64,000 bases of DNA from Casp-actino8 sp001510335 (GTDB taxonomy: Bacteria; Actinomycetota; Acidimicrobiia; Acidimicrobiales; Ilumatobacteraceae). The DNA is taken from positions 150,246 through 214,245 of the forward strand of contig JAQCEM010000001.1 in NCBI GenBank assembly GCA_027729635.1, read 5' to 3'. Made by a program: the position numbers and the translations under genes. Positions 31,734-40,670 of this stretch are shown here, in pieces. The notes under the pieces are model-generated. The model was not told where the DNA came from. It did no database searches and saw only the letters and a program-made list of their open reading frames with translations. Within the stretch, counting starts at the first letter, position 1; each line of letters starts with the position of its first letter.

Positions 31734-34493
31734 TCAGTTGGCGCCGTGGCACATCTTGAACTTCTTACCCGAGCCACATGGGCACGGCGCATTACGAGGG
31801 GTCTTTGACCACTCGTCGTTCACGATGGGCTGTTGCTTGACTGGCGCAGCCTGCTGAGGCATTTCACTTGCACCCTGTGCTGATGCTTGGCTAACTGCCG
31901 ACGGCGCATCAGATTTTGTCTGTTGAAGGTTTTGCACGACGGGCGCTGACTCTTCGTTGCGAACCAGTTGCACATGCATGACGTACTTCACGAAATCTTG
32001 AGCGATTCCTTTCATCATGGAACCGAACATTTCGTAACCCTCACGCTGCCATTCGGCTAGTGGATCTTTTTGACCCATGGCGCGAAGGTTGATGCCCTCT
32101 TGCAAGTAATCCATCTCTTCAAGATGCTCACGCCAACGCTGATCAATAATGCGCAACATGACTTGGCGCTCAACATCACGCATGACTTCTGGAGTCAATT
32201 CAGTTTCACGCTGGTCGTAATAGCCAGTTGCGTTCGCCATCACGACGTCGTACATCTTGTTGGTGCTTGACGACTGACCCAAAACCTCTGGCGTGAAATC
32301 ATTGGGCCAATAAGTTTTCAGTTCCTTGGTTAGACCCTCTAGATCCCATTCGTCATCAGCTTCGCTCACACAATGGGTTTCGATCAGCGAATCAACGGCT
32401 TCAGCCATGTATTCGAGAGCGGCAACCTTCAGATCGGCCCCATCAAGAATCTGGTCGCGGCGCTTGTAAATAACTTTGCGCTGCTCATTCATCACTTCGT
32501 CATATTTCAAAACGTTCTTACGAATCTCGGCGTTACGTGTTTCAACAGTGCTTTGGGCCCGCTCAATGGCCTTAGTTACCATCTTGTGTTCAATTGCTTC
32601 GTCATCGGGCAACGCTCGGCCCATCACCCAACTCAACGCGCCAGTAGCGAATAAGCGCATCAATTCGTCTTCAAGACTCAAATAGAAACGGCTTGAACCA
32701 GGATCACCTTGGCGGCCGGCGCGTCCACGTAACTGATTATCGATACGACGACTCTCATGACGCTCTGAGCCAATGACATATAGCCCTCCAGCCTCACGAA
32801 CTTTGTCTCCCTCAGCCTTGCACTTCGCTGTTATTGCCGTGAGGAGTTCGGCATAGCGAGCCTGCGCCACAACTCGCGCAGCGCGATATTCATCGGGCAT
32901 CTGATCAAGCGGAAGCGGCAAAGTAAATTCGTCAGTCAGCGTGTCAGCGGCATGACCTTCGGCGAGTACTGCGCGATGAGCAAGACCTTCTGGATTACCA
33001 CCAAGCAAAATGTCTACTCCTCGACCGGCCATGTTGGTTGCAACCGTGACCGCTCCTAGACGACCAGCCTGCGTCACAATTTCGGCTTCACGAGTGTGTT
33101 GTTTAGCGTTCAAGACTTCGTGCTTCACGCCATTTTTGGCGAGAAGTCGCGAGAGGTGTTCGCTCTTTTCAACGCTGACCGTACCTACCAAGACAGGTTG
33201 CCCGTTGGCATGTCGTTCAATGATGTCAGTGACAACCGCGTTGAACTTGGCATCTTCTGTTTTGAAAATCTGATCGGGTGAATCAATACGCGCCACGGCG
33301 CGGTTCGTTGGAATCGGCACAACTTGCAGATCGTATGTATTCATCAGTTCGGCAGCTTCTGTTTGCGCTGTTCCGGTCATACCCGCAAGTTTGTCGTACA
33401 TGCGGAAATAGTTCTGCAATGTAATCGTCGCAAGTGTCTGATTTTCTTCTTTGATCTTGACGCCTTCTTTGGCTTCAACCGCTTGGTGAATACCTTCACT
33501 CCAGCGACGACCTTCCAGAATTCGACCAGTAAATTCGTCAACGATTTTTACTTCGCCACCTTGAACGATGTAATCCTTATCCCGGCGATACAACTCTTTC
33601 GCCTTCAAGGCCACCTGCAACTGGTGAACAAGATTGCGTTGCACTTCGTCGTACAAGTTTTCGAGACCGAGCTCGGCTTCGACTCGTTCAATACCGGCCT
33701 CAGTCGGCATGACAATGCGCTTATCTTCTTCAACTTCGTAATCAACATCGCGCTTGAGCGCACGCACGATGGAAGCAAATCGGTAATACAGATTGGCCGC
33801 ATCGGCTATCCGTCCAGAAATGATCAGCGGCGTACGCGCTTCGTCAATCAAAATTGAGTCAACTTCGTCAACGATGGCAAAGGCATGTCCACGTTGGACC
33901 TTATTGAGCTTGGTTGCCGCCATGTTGTCGCGCAAGTAATCAAAGCCAAATTCATTATTGGTTCCGTATGTAATGTCGGCGGCATAGTCAACCCGCTTTT
34001 GTTCGGGTCGTTCGCGAGAACCCGGAACCACGAGTCCGACGCTCAAACCAAGCCAACGGTGAACGCGACCCATCCATTCGGAGTCACGACGGGCCAAGTA
34101 GTCGTTGACCGTGATGAGGTGCACGCCCTTGCCAGACACACCGTTGAGATAGGCCGGCAAGGTTGAGACCAAAGTCTTACCTTCACCCGTTTTCATTTCA
34201 GCAACCCAACCAAAGTGCAACGCCGCGCCACCCATTAACTGCACGTCGTAGTGCCGTTGCCCGATCACACGATGGGCTCCTTCACGCACAACCGCAAAGG
34301 CTTCAATCAGAAGATCATCCAGCGATTCACCCCGCTCAAGACGGGTACGGAATTCAGCGGTCTTGCCACGCAGTGCGTCGTCAGACAAAGACTGAATAGA
34401 TGACTCAAGGGCGTTGATATCGGGAACGAGACCCTCGAGGGCCTTCAGTTTCTTGCCTTCACCGGCCCGCAGGATGCGATCGAGGATTCCCAT
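31734..34493 (-). CDS. secA: Preprotein translocase ATPase SecA
   Basis: A 919-residue SecA motor. GWVAEMKTGEGKTLVSTLPAYL holds Walker A, HLITVNDYLARRDSEWM and VDEVDSILIDEARTPLI (DEAD-box) follow, then the preprotein cross-linking domain, FTGRILEGRRWSEGIHQA, TVATNMAGRGVDI, and the helical scaffold. The C-terminus ends in a zinc-binding CPCGSGKKFKMCH, the SecB/ribosome-binding tail. It drives Sec-dependent export at the membrane. ATG 34493 is the family start. TAGGCT, ten bases upstream, could be its -10, giving a very short leader. Confidence 0.97.
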   Translation of the reverse strand: MGILDRILRAGEGKKLKALEGLVPDINALESSIQSLSDDALRGKTAEFRTRLERGESLDDLLIEAFAVVREGAHRVIGQRHYDVQLMGGAALHFGWVAEMKTGEGKTLVSTLPAYLNGVSGKGVHLITVNDYLARRDSEWMGRVHRWLGLSVGLVVPGSRERPEQKRVDYAADITYGTNNEFGFDYLRDNMAATKLNKVQRGHAFAIVDEVDSILIDEARTPLIISGRIADAANLYYRFASIVRALKRDVDYEVEEDKRIVMPTEAGIERVEAELGLENLYDEVQRNLVHQLQVALKAKELYRRDKDYIVQGGEVKIVDEFTGRILEGRRWSEGIHQAVEAKEGVKIKEENQTLATITLQNYFRMYDKLAGMTGTAQTEAAELMNTYDLQVVPIPTNRAVARIDSPDQIFKTEDAKFNAVVTDIIERHANGQPVLVGTVSVEKSEHLSRLLAKNGVKHEVLNAKQHTREAEIVTQAGRLGAVTVATNMAGRGVDILLGGNPEGLAHRAVLAEGHAADTLTDEFTLPLPLDQMPDEYRAARVVAQARYAELLTAITAKCKAEGDKVREAGGLYVIGSERHESRRIDNQLRGRAGRQGDPGSSRFYLSLEDELMRLFATGALSWVMGRALPDDEAIEHKMVTKAIERAQSTVETRNAEIRKNVLKYDEVMNEQRKVIYKRRDQILDGADLKVAALEYMAEAVDSLIETHCVSEADDEWDLEGLTKELKTYWPNDFTPEVLGQSSSTNKMYDVVMANATGYYDQRETELTPEVMRDVERQVMLRIIDQRWREHLEEMDYLQEGINLRAMGQKDPLAEWQREGYEMFGSMMKGIAQDFVKYVMHVQLVRNEESAPVVQNLQQTKSDAPSAVSQASAQGASEMPQQAAPVKQQPIVNDEWSKTPRNAPCPCGSGKKFKMCHGAN

Positions 34494-34596
34494 GCAGGTA
34501 TAGAGCCTACAGGCGGTATCTACGTGCCTCGGGGGTCACCCAAAGTTCACATGCAACAATGATGTAAGCAAGCAGGCCGACGGGCAGAATTGTCCC

Positions 34597-35310
34597 GTGT
34601 TCGACTCAGCACCTTCCTCGTCAAAACAGACCCCATCGTCATCTCGGCATATCGACGCAGTCATCTTCGATTTTGGTGGGGTTTTAGCCAGCAACGGACG
34701 CCCATCCGACGTAGCCAAACGTTTCCCCAACGACCCCGTCGACAAGGTGATGAAGGTCATGATGGGCGATTATGGGCAAGATACTGACCATCCGTGGCAT
34801 CGCCTAGAGCGTGGCGAGATCAGCATGGTCGAGTATCGCGAGCAACTTGGCCCACTGGTTCTGGAAGCCGGCTTACACTTTTCGGCGAACTCATTAGAAA
34901 CACCTGCCGCAAAGACCGCAGATTCAAAGAATCCGTCGATCGTCGGCTTTGCCTTCGAACCCAATCATTTGGTCGTTGACCTCGTTCACGAACTCAAATC
35001 TTGCGGATTTCGCTTGGGAGTCTTAACCAACAATGTCCGCGAATTGCGGCAAGCCTGGTGGCCAATGCTTGATTTTGCCACTATTTTTGATGATGTTGTT
35101 GACAGCCACGAAGTCGGTATGCGCAAACCCAACCACGCCATCTACGAACTCTCGTTGAGTCGGCTTGGAGTTGAAGCTCATCGAACGGCATTTCTTGACG
35201 ATGCCCAAAGCAATGTCAATGCCGCCACCGCCGTAGGAATGCATGGCATTTGGGTGGACGTTGATCCGACCAATGCGGTGCAACGGGTCAGGCAACTCGC
35301 GAATTTGTAG
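34597..35310 (+). CDS. HAD-family hydrolase (subfamily IA-like)
   Basis: 237 residues. Motif I reads AVIFDFGGVL (nucleophile Asp present, with the usual second Asp replaced by Gly, as in several HAD subgroups); motif II LTNN; motif III GMRKPNHAIYELSLSRLG with the Lys; motif IV FLDDAQSNVNAA. A cap of about 100 residues lies between motifs I and II. Likely a small-molecule phosphatase or epoxide-hydrolase N-domain relative; substrate unknown. GTG start at 34597 with CAGAAT 6 nt before it. Its end overlaps convergent comF by 23 nt. Confidence 0.85.
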   Translation: MFDSAPSSSKQTPSSSRHIDAVIFDFGGVLASNGRPSDVAKRFPNDPVDKVMKVMMGDYGQDTDHPWHRLERGEISMVEYREQLGPLVLEAGLHFSANSLETPAAKTADSKNPSIVGFAFEPNHLVVDLVHELKSCGFRLGVLTNNVRELRQAWWPMLDFATIFDDVVDSHEVGMRKPNHAIYELSLSRLGVEAHRTAFLDDAQSNVNAATAVGMHGIWVDVDPTNAVQRVRQLANL

Positions 35311-35923
35311 AACGGTCACGTGGTGTGGCCGCCACCGCCAGCAGGCACACCTCTGCAGCCCCAGCCAAGTCGAGCGCATGTGCGGCCGCCCGCAAAGTAC
35401 TTCCTGTCGTGACCACATCATCGATCACAAGAACTCGATAAGGCCGCCGCATCGGTCGGGCCCTGAAGATTGGACCATGTAGCCGTTGTTCACGATTGCG
35501 ACCGGTCTGAGGTGCGCTGCGATCGCGATAAAGCAAGCGCCGACATTTAATACCCAAACGTGTCGCGACAGCCCGTGCCAATAACTCGGATTGGTCGTAG
35601 CCACGCTGGCGTTGACGCATACTTGACGTTGGCGCCCAGGTCACAATCTCGTACTGCGGAGATTCGGGATCATCAATGATTGACTGCACCAGCTGGTCGG
35701 CTAATTCGGCCACGGCACCTCGTCGATTGCGGTATTTCAATCCGCGAATCAATTCTTGAGTGTCGCCGTGCAACTGATCAGTTGCCCTAATCGTTCGTGA
35801 AGTGGCGCCGCTCACTGGATCACATGATCTGCAGACTCGCCCCGTTGGAGATTCAACCACGGCATCGACCGCACGCGGGCGGAATATTTGTCGACATTGG
35901 GTACAACGCAAAGCACTAAACAT
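35288..35923 (-). CDS. ComF-family phosphoribosyltransferase-like protein
   Basis: 211 residues. An N-terminal zinc ribbon (CTQC and CRSC) is followed by a PRTase fold with LIRGLKYRNRRGA, APTSSMRQRQRGYDQSELLARAVA, and the PRPP loop VLVIDDVVTTGSTLRAA. ComF proteins act in DNA uptake in naturally competent bacteria, but most actinobacterial members have no tested role. No other competence gene is in the window. Confidence 0.88.
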   Translation of the reverse strand: MFSALRCTQCRQIFRPRAVDAVVESPTGRVCRSCDPVSGATSRTIRATDQLHGDTQELIRGLKYRNRRGAVAELADQLVQSIIDDPESPQYEIVTWAPTSSMRQRQRGYDQSELLARAVATRLGIKCRRLLYRDRSAPQTGRNREQRLHGPIFRARPMRRPYRVLVIDDVVTTGSTLRAAAHALDLAGAAEVCLLAVAATPRDRSTNSRVA

Positions 35924-36021
35924 GAGGCCATCAAATCAAATGGGTATGGCAGAGTTGAGAATGTGCTGTTTCACAATCTGATCTGGTGTATTTTTATTGA
36001 ATACAGAAGTCACTAGTTGTG

Positions 36022-36027
36022 TAGTGT
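36022..36027 (+). promoter_or_regulatory. -10 box of the IclR-family gene
   Basis: TAGTGT ends 6 nt before the ATG at 36034, predicting a leaderless transcript. Weak dyads in the 110-bp gap upstream (GTATT 35988 / AATAC 36000) are too short to call an operator. Confidence 0.5.
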
Positions 36028-36033
36028 TCTTTC

Positions 36034-36729
36034 ATGGCCGTGAAGACCTTGCAAACAGTAGAAAATGCCCTCGCTGTGCTCGAAGTCGTTGCCGAATTGC
36101 AACCCATTGGCGTCTCGGCCCTGGCTCGCCACATGAACATGGACAAGAACACCGCCCAGCGGATCTTGATCACCCTTGGCGCAAGTGGGTACATTCAAAA
36201 GCAAAATCATGGCACCGCCTGGATGTTGACTCCTCGAGTGCTCACATTGTCGAATCGGGTCGCCGTCAATTTACGAAAAACTGCCCGCGAACAACTCGAG
36301 GAACTTTCAGAAGCCATTGGCGAAACCGCACTCTTGTGGCAATTCACTTATGTCGGTGGAAGTTTATACGCCACATTGCTCGACAAAGTTGAGAGCAAAC
36401 ATGACGTCAAGATCACGATGGAGATTGGTAAGCAAGTCTTTGTGCGAGAAAACTCAGCCGAGACCACCAATGTGCGCACGTTGATTGATCAATTTCCTAC
36501 TGGCGAGTCGGCTTGGTTGAACGCAGCCAATGATGACCGACCGCGTTATTACAGAATTACCCCAGGACACCCGAACTCCATTGCGATTGGCAGCGTGATC
36601 TACGACGGGCCGGCTCAACCCGTAGCTTCAATTTCCGTGGTCGGACCGAAAGAACGCATCTCGCCCGACTGCTACAAGGTCATGGGCGAAAAAACTGCCG
36701 CTGCAGCCCGACTCATTACGGGCATCTAA
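36034..36729 (+). CDS. IclR-family transcriptional regulator
   Basis: 231 residues. The N-terminal winged helix (TVENALAVLEVVAELQPIGVSALARHMNMDKNTAQRILITLGASGYI) is the classic IclR DNA-binding domain, and the C-terminal effector domain includes TALLWQFTYVGGSLYATLLDKV and GPAQPVASISVVGPKERI. It senses a small molecule and controls genes unknown here. Neighbours (ComF, YczE-like) give no target. Its stop overlaps the convergent YczE-like gene by 4 nt. Confidence 0.9.
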   Translation: MAVKTLQTVENALAVLEVVAELQPIGVSALARHMNMDKNTAQRILITLGASGYIQKQNHGTAWMLTPRVLTLSNRVAVNLRKTAREQLEELSEAIGETALLWQFTYVGGSLYATLLDKVESKHDVKITMEIGKQVFVRENSAETTNVRTLIDQFPTGESAWLNAANDDRPRYYRITPGHPNSIAIGSVIYDGPAQPVASISVVGPKERISPDCYKVMGEKTAAAARLITGI

Positions 36730-37346
36730 GCGATCTGTTTGTCGCTCGCAAGGCGCATTTCAAATCGCGGCAAAACCAGTTGCACTAACGGCCCAATGCC
36801 GAACATAAAGATCAATGTTCCGACACCTATTGAGCCACCCAAGAAAAGCCCTGCCACCATCACCGTCAATTCAATGACTGTCCGTGCTAAGCGAATACTG
36901 ATCTGACGACCAACAATTGATCGCTTTGATAATCCCAGCATCAAACCATCACGCGGCCCCGAGCCGAGGCCTGCGCCAATATACAAAGCTGATCCAAGCG
37001 CAATCACCAAAACACCGGCGATCACCATGAAGGTGCGCATCACGAGTTGATCAGGTTCACCAATCAATGGCTTGGTGAGGTTGACAACGAAACCAATTTC
37101 TAGCGCGTTTAAAACTGTGCCTACTCCCGGTTTTTGCCGCAAAGGAATCCATAACAACAAGAGCAAAAGGCCGACGCCCACAATCACTAAACCGATGGAA
37201 ACATCTAACTTCTCGGAAAGTCCCTTATGGAAAACATCCCATGGCGCGAGTCCGAGATTGGCTTGAATAAAGAGAGTGATTCCAAGACCGAAAAAAGCTA
37301 GCCCGGTGATACACCGGGCTAGCTTTTCCGCGTACAACTTTGTCAT
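36726..37346 (-). CDS. YczE/YitT-like membrane protein
   Basis: 206 residues with five predicted TM helices. ITLFIQANLGLAPWDVFHKGLSEKL and LGSALYIGAGLGSGPRDGLMLGLSKR are the two repeat signatures (NLGxxPWDV, GLGxGPRDG) of the YczE/YyaS/YitT membrane family, for which no transport substrate is established. The ATG overlaps the ahcY stop by one base (TAATG). An intrinsic terminator occupies codons 7-18 of this gene, so its expression must depend on readthrough or on translation through the hairpin. The hairpin codes for conserved TM1 residues, so a later start is not likely. Confidence 0.82.
   Translation of the reverse strand: MTKLYAEKLARCITGLAFFGLGITLFIQANLGLAPWDVFHKGLSEKLDVSIGLVIVGVGLLLLLLWIPLRQKPGVGTVLNALEIGFVVNLTKPLIGEPDQLVMRTFMVIAGVLVIALGSALYIGAGLGSGPRDGLMLGLSKRSIVGRQISIRLARTVIELTVMVAGLFLGGSIGVGTLIFMFGIGPLVQLVLPRFEMRLASDKQIA
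37293..37327 (-). terminator. Intrinsic terminator inside the YczE-like coding sequence, downstream of ahcY
   Basis: On minus: AAAAGCTAGCCCGGTG, TAT loop, CACCGGGCTAGCTTTT, then two more T. It has a 16-bp perfect stem, a 3-nt loop and a six-T tract. The stem begins 19 nt after the ahcY stop. It looks like the ahcY terminator, yet it lies in frame within the next gene. On the plus strand it is followed by only four T. Confidence 0.85.
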
Positions 37347-38797
37347 TAGTAGCGATAACGCTCGGGTTTGAACGGCCCCGAGGGAGCAACGCCCAAGTAT
37401 TCAGCTTGCTCATCGGTCAACTTCGTCAACTTGACTCCGAGTGCACCTAAGTGAAGCGATGCAACCTTTTCATCAAGATGCTTTGGCAATACATACACGC
37501 CAAGTGGGTATGCCGCGAGGTTCGTGAACAATTCAATTTGCGCGATGACTTGGTTAGAGAATGAACAGCTCATCACGAAACTTGGGTGACCAGTTGCGCA
37601 ACCGAGGTTCACTAAACGTCCTTCAGCCAACACGATGATTGCATGTCCATCAGGGAAAGACCACAAGTCGGTTCCGGGCTTCAATTCGTCACGAGTCGCG
37701 CCGCTTCGAGCCAAGCCAGCCATATCGATTTCGGAGTCGAAGTGGCCGATGTTGCACACAATCGCGTTGTGCTTCATCTTGAGCATGTGGTCAATAGTGA
37801 TGATGTGGTCGTTGCCAGTTGCCGAAACGAAGATATCAACTTCACCAATGATGTCTTCGATAGTCGTGACTTGGTAACCCTCCATTGCTGCCTGCAAAGC
37901 GTTAATGGGGTCGGCCTCAGTCACGATGACTCGCGCACCTTGGCCGCGCAATGCCTGCACGCAACCCTTACCCACATCGCCATAACCACAAACAACGGCA
38001 ACTTTGCCGGCGATCATGACGTCAGTCGCACGACAGATCGCGTCAATCAGTGAGTGACGGCATCCGTACAAGTTGTCGAACTTTGACTTGGTGACGGAGT
38101 CATTCACGTTAATCGCGGGGAACAACAACTCGTTGCGCTCAGCCATCTTGTACAGGCGCATCACTCCGGTGGTCGTTTCTTCAGTAACACCCTTCACGCT
38201 GGCGGCCATACGAGTCCACTTAGACGGATCGGTCTTCAGACCACGCTGCAAGAGACCAAGCACGATTGCCAGTTCCGCATTAGATGCCGTTGTGGGATCA
38301 GGAACTTCTCCCGACTTTTCGTACTCAACACCCTTGTGCAACAACAAGGTGGCGTCGCCACCGTCGTCGAGAATCATGTTCGGGCCGTCTCCGTCAGGCC
38401 ACGTCATCATCTGCTCAGTGCACCACCAATACTCTTCAAGCGTCTCGCCCTTCCAAGCGAACACCGGCACACCTGATGGGTTGTCAACAGTTCCGTTCGG
38501 ACCAACCGCAATTGCGGCCGCTGCATGATCTTGGGTCGAGAAAATATTGCACGATGCCCAACGAACTTCAGCACCAAGTTCAACCAATGTCTCAATCAGA
38601 ACTGCAGTCTGAATGGTCATGTGCAACGAACCAGAAATTCGCGCACCTTTCAGTGGCTTGGTGACGCCGTACTCTTTGCACAACGCGCGCAAGCCGGGCA
38701 TTTCATGCTCGGCGAGATGAATTTCTTTGCGGCCAAATGGGGCCATCGAAAGATCGGCGACGCGGAAGTCTTTACGTTCAGCAAAAGACGTGGACAT
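37346..38797 (-). CDS. ahcY: Adenosylhomocysteinase
   Basis: A 483-residue S-adenosylhomocysteine hydrolase, splitting SAH into adenosine and homocysteine with bound NAD. Signatures are SGSLHMTIQTAVLIETLVELGAEVRWASCNIFSTQDHAAAA, the NAD-binding GKVAVVCGYGDVGKGCVQAL, and the final LGVKLTKLTDEQAEYLGV. AAGGAG lies 7 nt before ATG 38797; a frame extension to 38890 is rejected. The 40-residue insertion typical of mycobacterial and plant enzymes appears present around TDPSKWTRMAASVKGVTEETTTG. A 199-bp leader precedes it, and a terminator follows inside the next gene. Confidence 0.96.
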   Translation of the reverse strand: MSTSFAERKDFRVADLSMAPFGRKEIHLAEHEMPGLRALCKEYGVTKPLKGARISGSLHMTIQTAVLIETLVELGAEVRWASCNIFSTQDHAAAAIAVGPNGTVDNPSGVPVFAWKGETLEEYWWCTEQMMTWPDGDGPNMILDDGGDATLLLHKGVEYEKSGEVPDPTTASNAELAIVLGLLQRGLKTDPSKWTRMAASVKGVTEETTTGVMRLYKMAERNELLFPAINVNDSVTKSKFDNLYGCRHSLIDAICRATDVMIAGKVAVVCGYGDVGKGCVQALRGQGARVIVTEADPINALQAAMEGYQVTTIEDIIGEVDIFVSATGNDHIITIDHMLKMKHNAIVCNIGHFDSEIDMAGLARSGATRDELKPGTDLWSFPDGHAIIVLAEGRLVNLGCATGHPSFVMSCSFSNQVIAQIELFTNLAAYPLGVYVLPKHLDEKVASLHLGALGVKLTKLTDEQAEYLGVAPSGPFKPERYRY

Positions 38798-38996
38798 GGT
38801 TGGGCTCCTTATGAGGTCATTGACATGATGTGAATTACACGGGGTTGCGCAAACAACGATGTCAACTAAAGGTTGCATCTTGTCTTGCACTATCCCGGGC
38901 CGGGGCCTGCTGGCACCGATCTGTCAGCCCGATGTCACGAGTGTAGACCGCTCAAAGTCGGCCTTTGTGACACTGTCGCCAATGGCACGCCCAGAT
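38798..38996 (-). other. ahcY leader region
   Basis: 199 bp between Trm112 and ahcY. On minus it holds a GC-rich core, GTGCCAGCAGGCCCCGGCC (about 38915-38897), which has GGCC-CC-GGCC self-complementarity, then TTGACA (38865-38860) and TGTAAT (38839-38834) with a 20-bp spacer, longer than usual for a promoter. A SAH or SAM-IV type riboswitch is imaginable from the position and core, but I cannot fold a match by eye. Confidence 0.3.
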
Positions 38997-39230
38997 TCAG
39001 CGTCCGGTGGTCTTGACTCCGCCAGCGGCGATCTTGGCCATGATGCGCTCGTGCTCAGCCGATGAAACCACCTCAGACTCATCAACCAACATCACAGCGA
39101 TACCTTCACGGATGCTGTAGCGCCGCTGCAAACGCGGGTTGTACAAGGCGTCTTCGTCATCAAGCATGTACAAAACACCCTTATCGACGGGGCACGCTAA
39201 GACATTTGCTAGTTCTGGATCGATGGGCAT
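38997..39230 (-). CDS. Trm112-family protein
   Basis: A 77-residue small protein: PELANVLACPVDKGVLYMLDDEDALYNPRLQRRYSIREGIAVMLVDE. The Trm112/YcaR family is a short beta-structured domain, in eukaryotes the partner of methyltransferases; in bacteria the role is not settled. Only one of the usual four Cys is kept (Cys13), so zinc binding is unlikely. AAGGAG lies 6 nt before the ATG. It sits 14 bp after the phosphomannomutase gene, an arrangement also common in actinobacteria. Confidence 0.88.
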   Translation of the reverse strand: MPIDPELANVLACPVDKGVLYMLDDEDALYNPRLQRRYSIREGIAVMLVDESEVVSSAEHERIMAKIAAGGVKTTGR

Positions 39231-39244
39231 GAGAACTCCTTGTT

Positions 39245-40609
39245 TCAGACTGAGGTTATTGCCGCAAGTAGCTCGGCCACACGATTGTCACATTCGTCGC
39301 GATCGGGCGCTTCAAGGTTGAGGCGTAACAACGGTTCAGTATTCGAAGGCCGAAGGTTGAACCACCATGGACCGCAATCAACGGTGAGACCATCAAGTCG
39401 ATCTTGCGGGAATGAACCGAACTTCTTTGAGACTGATTCGATCACCGTTGATAAATCGTCTACTTGAGTGTTGATTTCACCACTTGATGAATAACGCTCA
39501 TATGAACGCCGAATCTCGCTCAACGGTTCTCCAACTCTGCTGATCTCTTCAAGCATCAACATCGTGGCGATGAGCCCGCTGTCGGCACGGTAGTTGTCCT
39601 TGAAGTAGTAGTGCGCTGAATGTTCGCCGCCAAAGACAGCTCCGGTTTCGGCCATCATTTGCTTGATAAATGAATGTCCCACCTTGGTTCGCACAGGTAC
39701 TCCCCCGTGTTCACGAATGACCTCGGGGACGGCACGGCTACAGATGAGGTTATGCAAAATCGTTGCCCCTGGACTCTTACGCAACATGCTCGTCGCCAAT
39801 ATTCCGGTGGTTGTTGAGCCCGAAAGTCCACGGCCAAGTTCGTCCGTCACAAACACTCGATCAGCGTCACCGTCAAAAGCGAGACCAATGTCGAATCCGC
39901 CTGATGCAACGCGGGCCTGCAAGTCGCGTTGATTCGCAGCCTGCAAAGGATCGGCTGGATGGTTAGGGAAGGTGCCGTCGAGTTCGCCATACATCACTTC
40001 AAGTTCAAGACGGGGCAGGCGCTCAAATACCGCCGGCACAACAAGTCCGCCCATCCCATTAGCGGTGTCGGCGACGACGCGCATCGGACGAATTGAAGCG
40101 GGATCAATAAATGACACCACGTGATCAACAAATGCTGACAACAAATCACGTTCAGTTGTTCGACCAACGCGAGCAGCTTTAACCGGAACATGGCCGTCCA
40201 GAATTTTCTGAGCAATGTCCTTAACTTCAGCGAGTCCGGTATCAACACCAACGGGGCGAGCGCCCGATACGCACAATTTGATGCCGTTGTACTGAGCGGG
40301 ATTATGCGAGGCCGTAAACATGGCGCCGGGCGCATCCAGTTTCCCAGCGGCGAAATACAACAAATCGGTTGACGCCAAACCGATGTCAATGACATCAACA
40401 CCTTGTTCCATCAATCCTTGCGCAAATGCCGCCGCCAATTCGGGGCCAGTCGGACGCATATCGCGCGCCACAATGGCGACGCCGGTCTTGGTTAACTGCG
40501 CGAACCCGACGCCCAATGCATAAGCCACGTCAGCGTCAAACTGATCTGGGACAGTTCCGCGGATGTCGTAAGCCTTGACAATCTGATCAAGTGAAAAGTT
40601 GGTTGACAT
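39245..40609 (-). CDS. manB: Phosphomannomutase/phosphoglucomutase
   Basis: A 454-residue alpha-D-phosphohexomutase. It has the phosphoserine loop FTASHNP (Ser101), the metal loop FDGDADRVF (about residue 235), the sugar-binding GGEHSAHYY, and the final phosphate-binding RPSNTEPLLRLNLEA. It converts mannose-6-P to mannose-1-P, feeding the GDP-mannose used by the envelope genes further right. The ATG at 40609 has TAGGGT ten bases upstream as a possible -10, a short-leader spacing like that of secA. Confidence 0.94.
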   Translation of the reverse strand: MSTNFSLDQIVKAYDIRGTVPDQFDADVAYALGVGFAQLTKTGVAIVARDMRPTGPELAAAFAQGLMEQGVDVIDIGLASTDLLYFAAGKLDAPGAMFTASHNPAQYNGIKLCVSGARPVGVDTGLAEVKDIAQKILDGHVPVKAARVGRTTERDLLSAFVDHVVSFIDPASIRPMRVVADTANGMGGLVVPAVFERLPRLELEVMYGELDGTFPNHPADPLQAANQRDLQARVASGGFDIGLAFDGDADRVFVTDELGRGLSGSTTTGILATSMLRKSPGATILHNLICSRAVPEVIREHGGVPVRTKVGHSFIKQMMAETGAVFGGEHSAHYYFKDNYRADSGLIATMLMLEEISRVGEPLSEIRRSYERYSSSGEINTQVDDLSTVIESVSKKFGSFPQDRLDGLTVDCGPWWFNLRPSNTEPLLRLNLEAPDRDECDNRVAELLAAITSV

Positions 40610-40670
40610 GACCGCCTGAACCCTATCGCTGACAGTTCAGCCCTTGCGAAGATTTAACGATTTCCCCTGA

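Noticed and set aside
35988..36004. GTATT/AATAC as an IclR operator
   Set aside because: Five-base arms in an AT-rich stretch are expected by chance.
40616..40640. GCTGA/TCAGC dyad upstream of manB taken as a fifth operator
   Set aside because: The core GCTGA-CAGT-TCAGC has a different spacing and lacks CTGAC/GTCAG symmetry.
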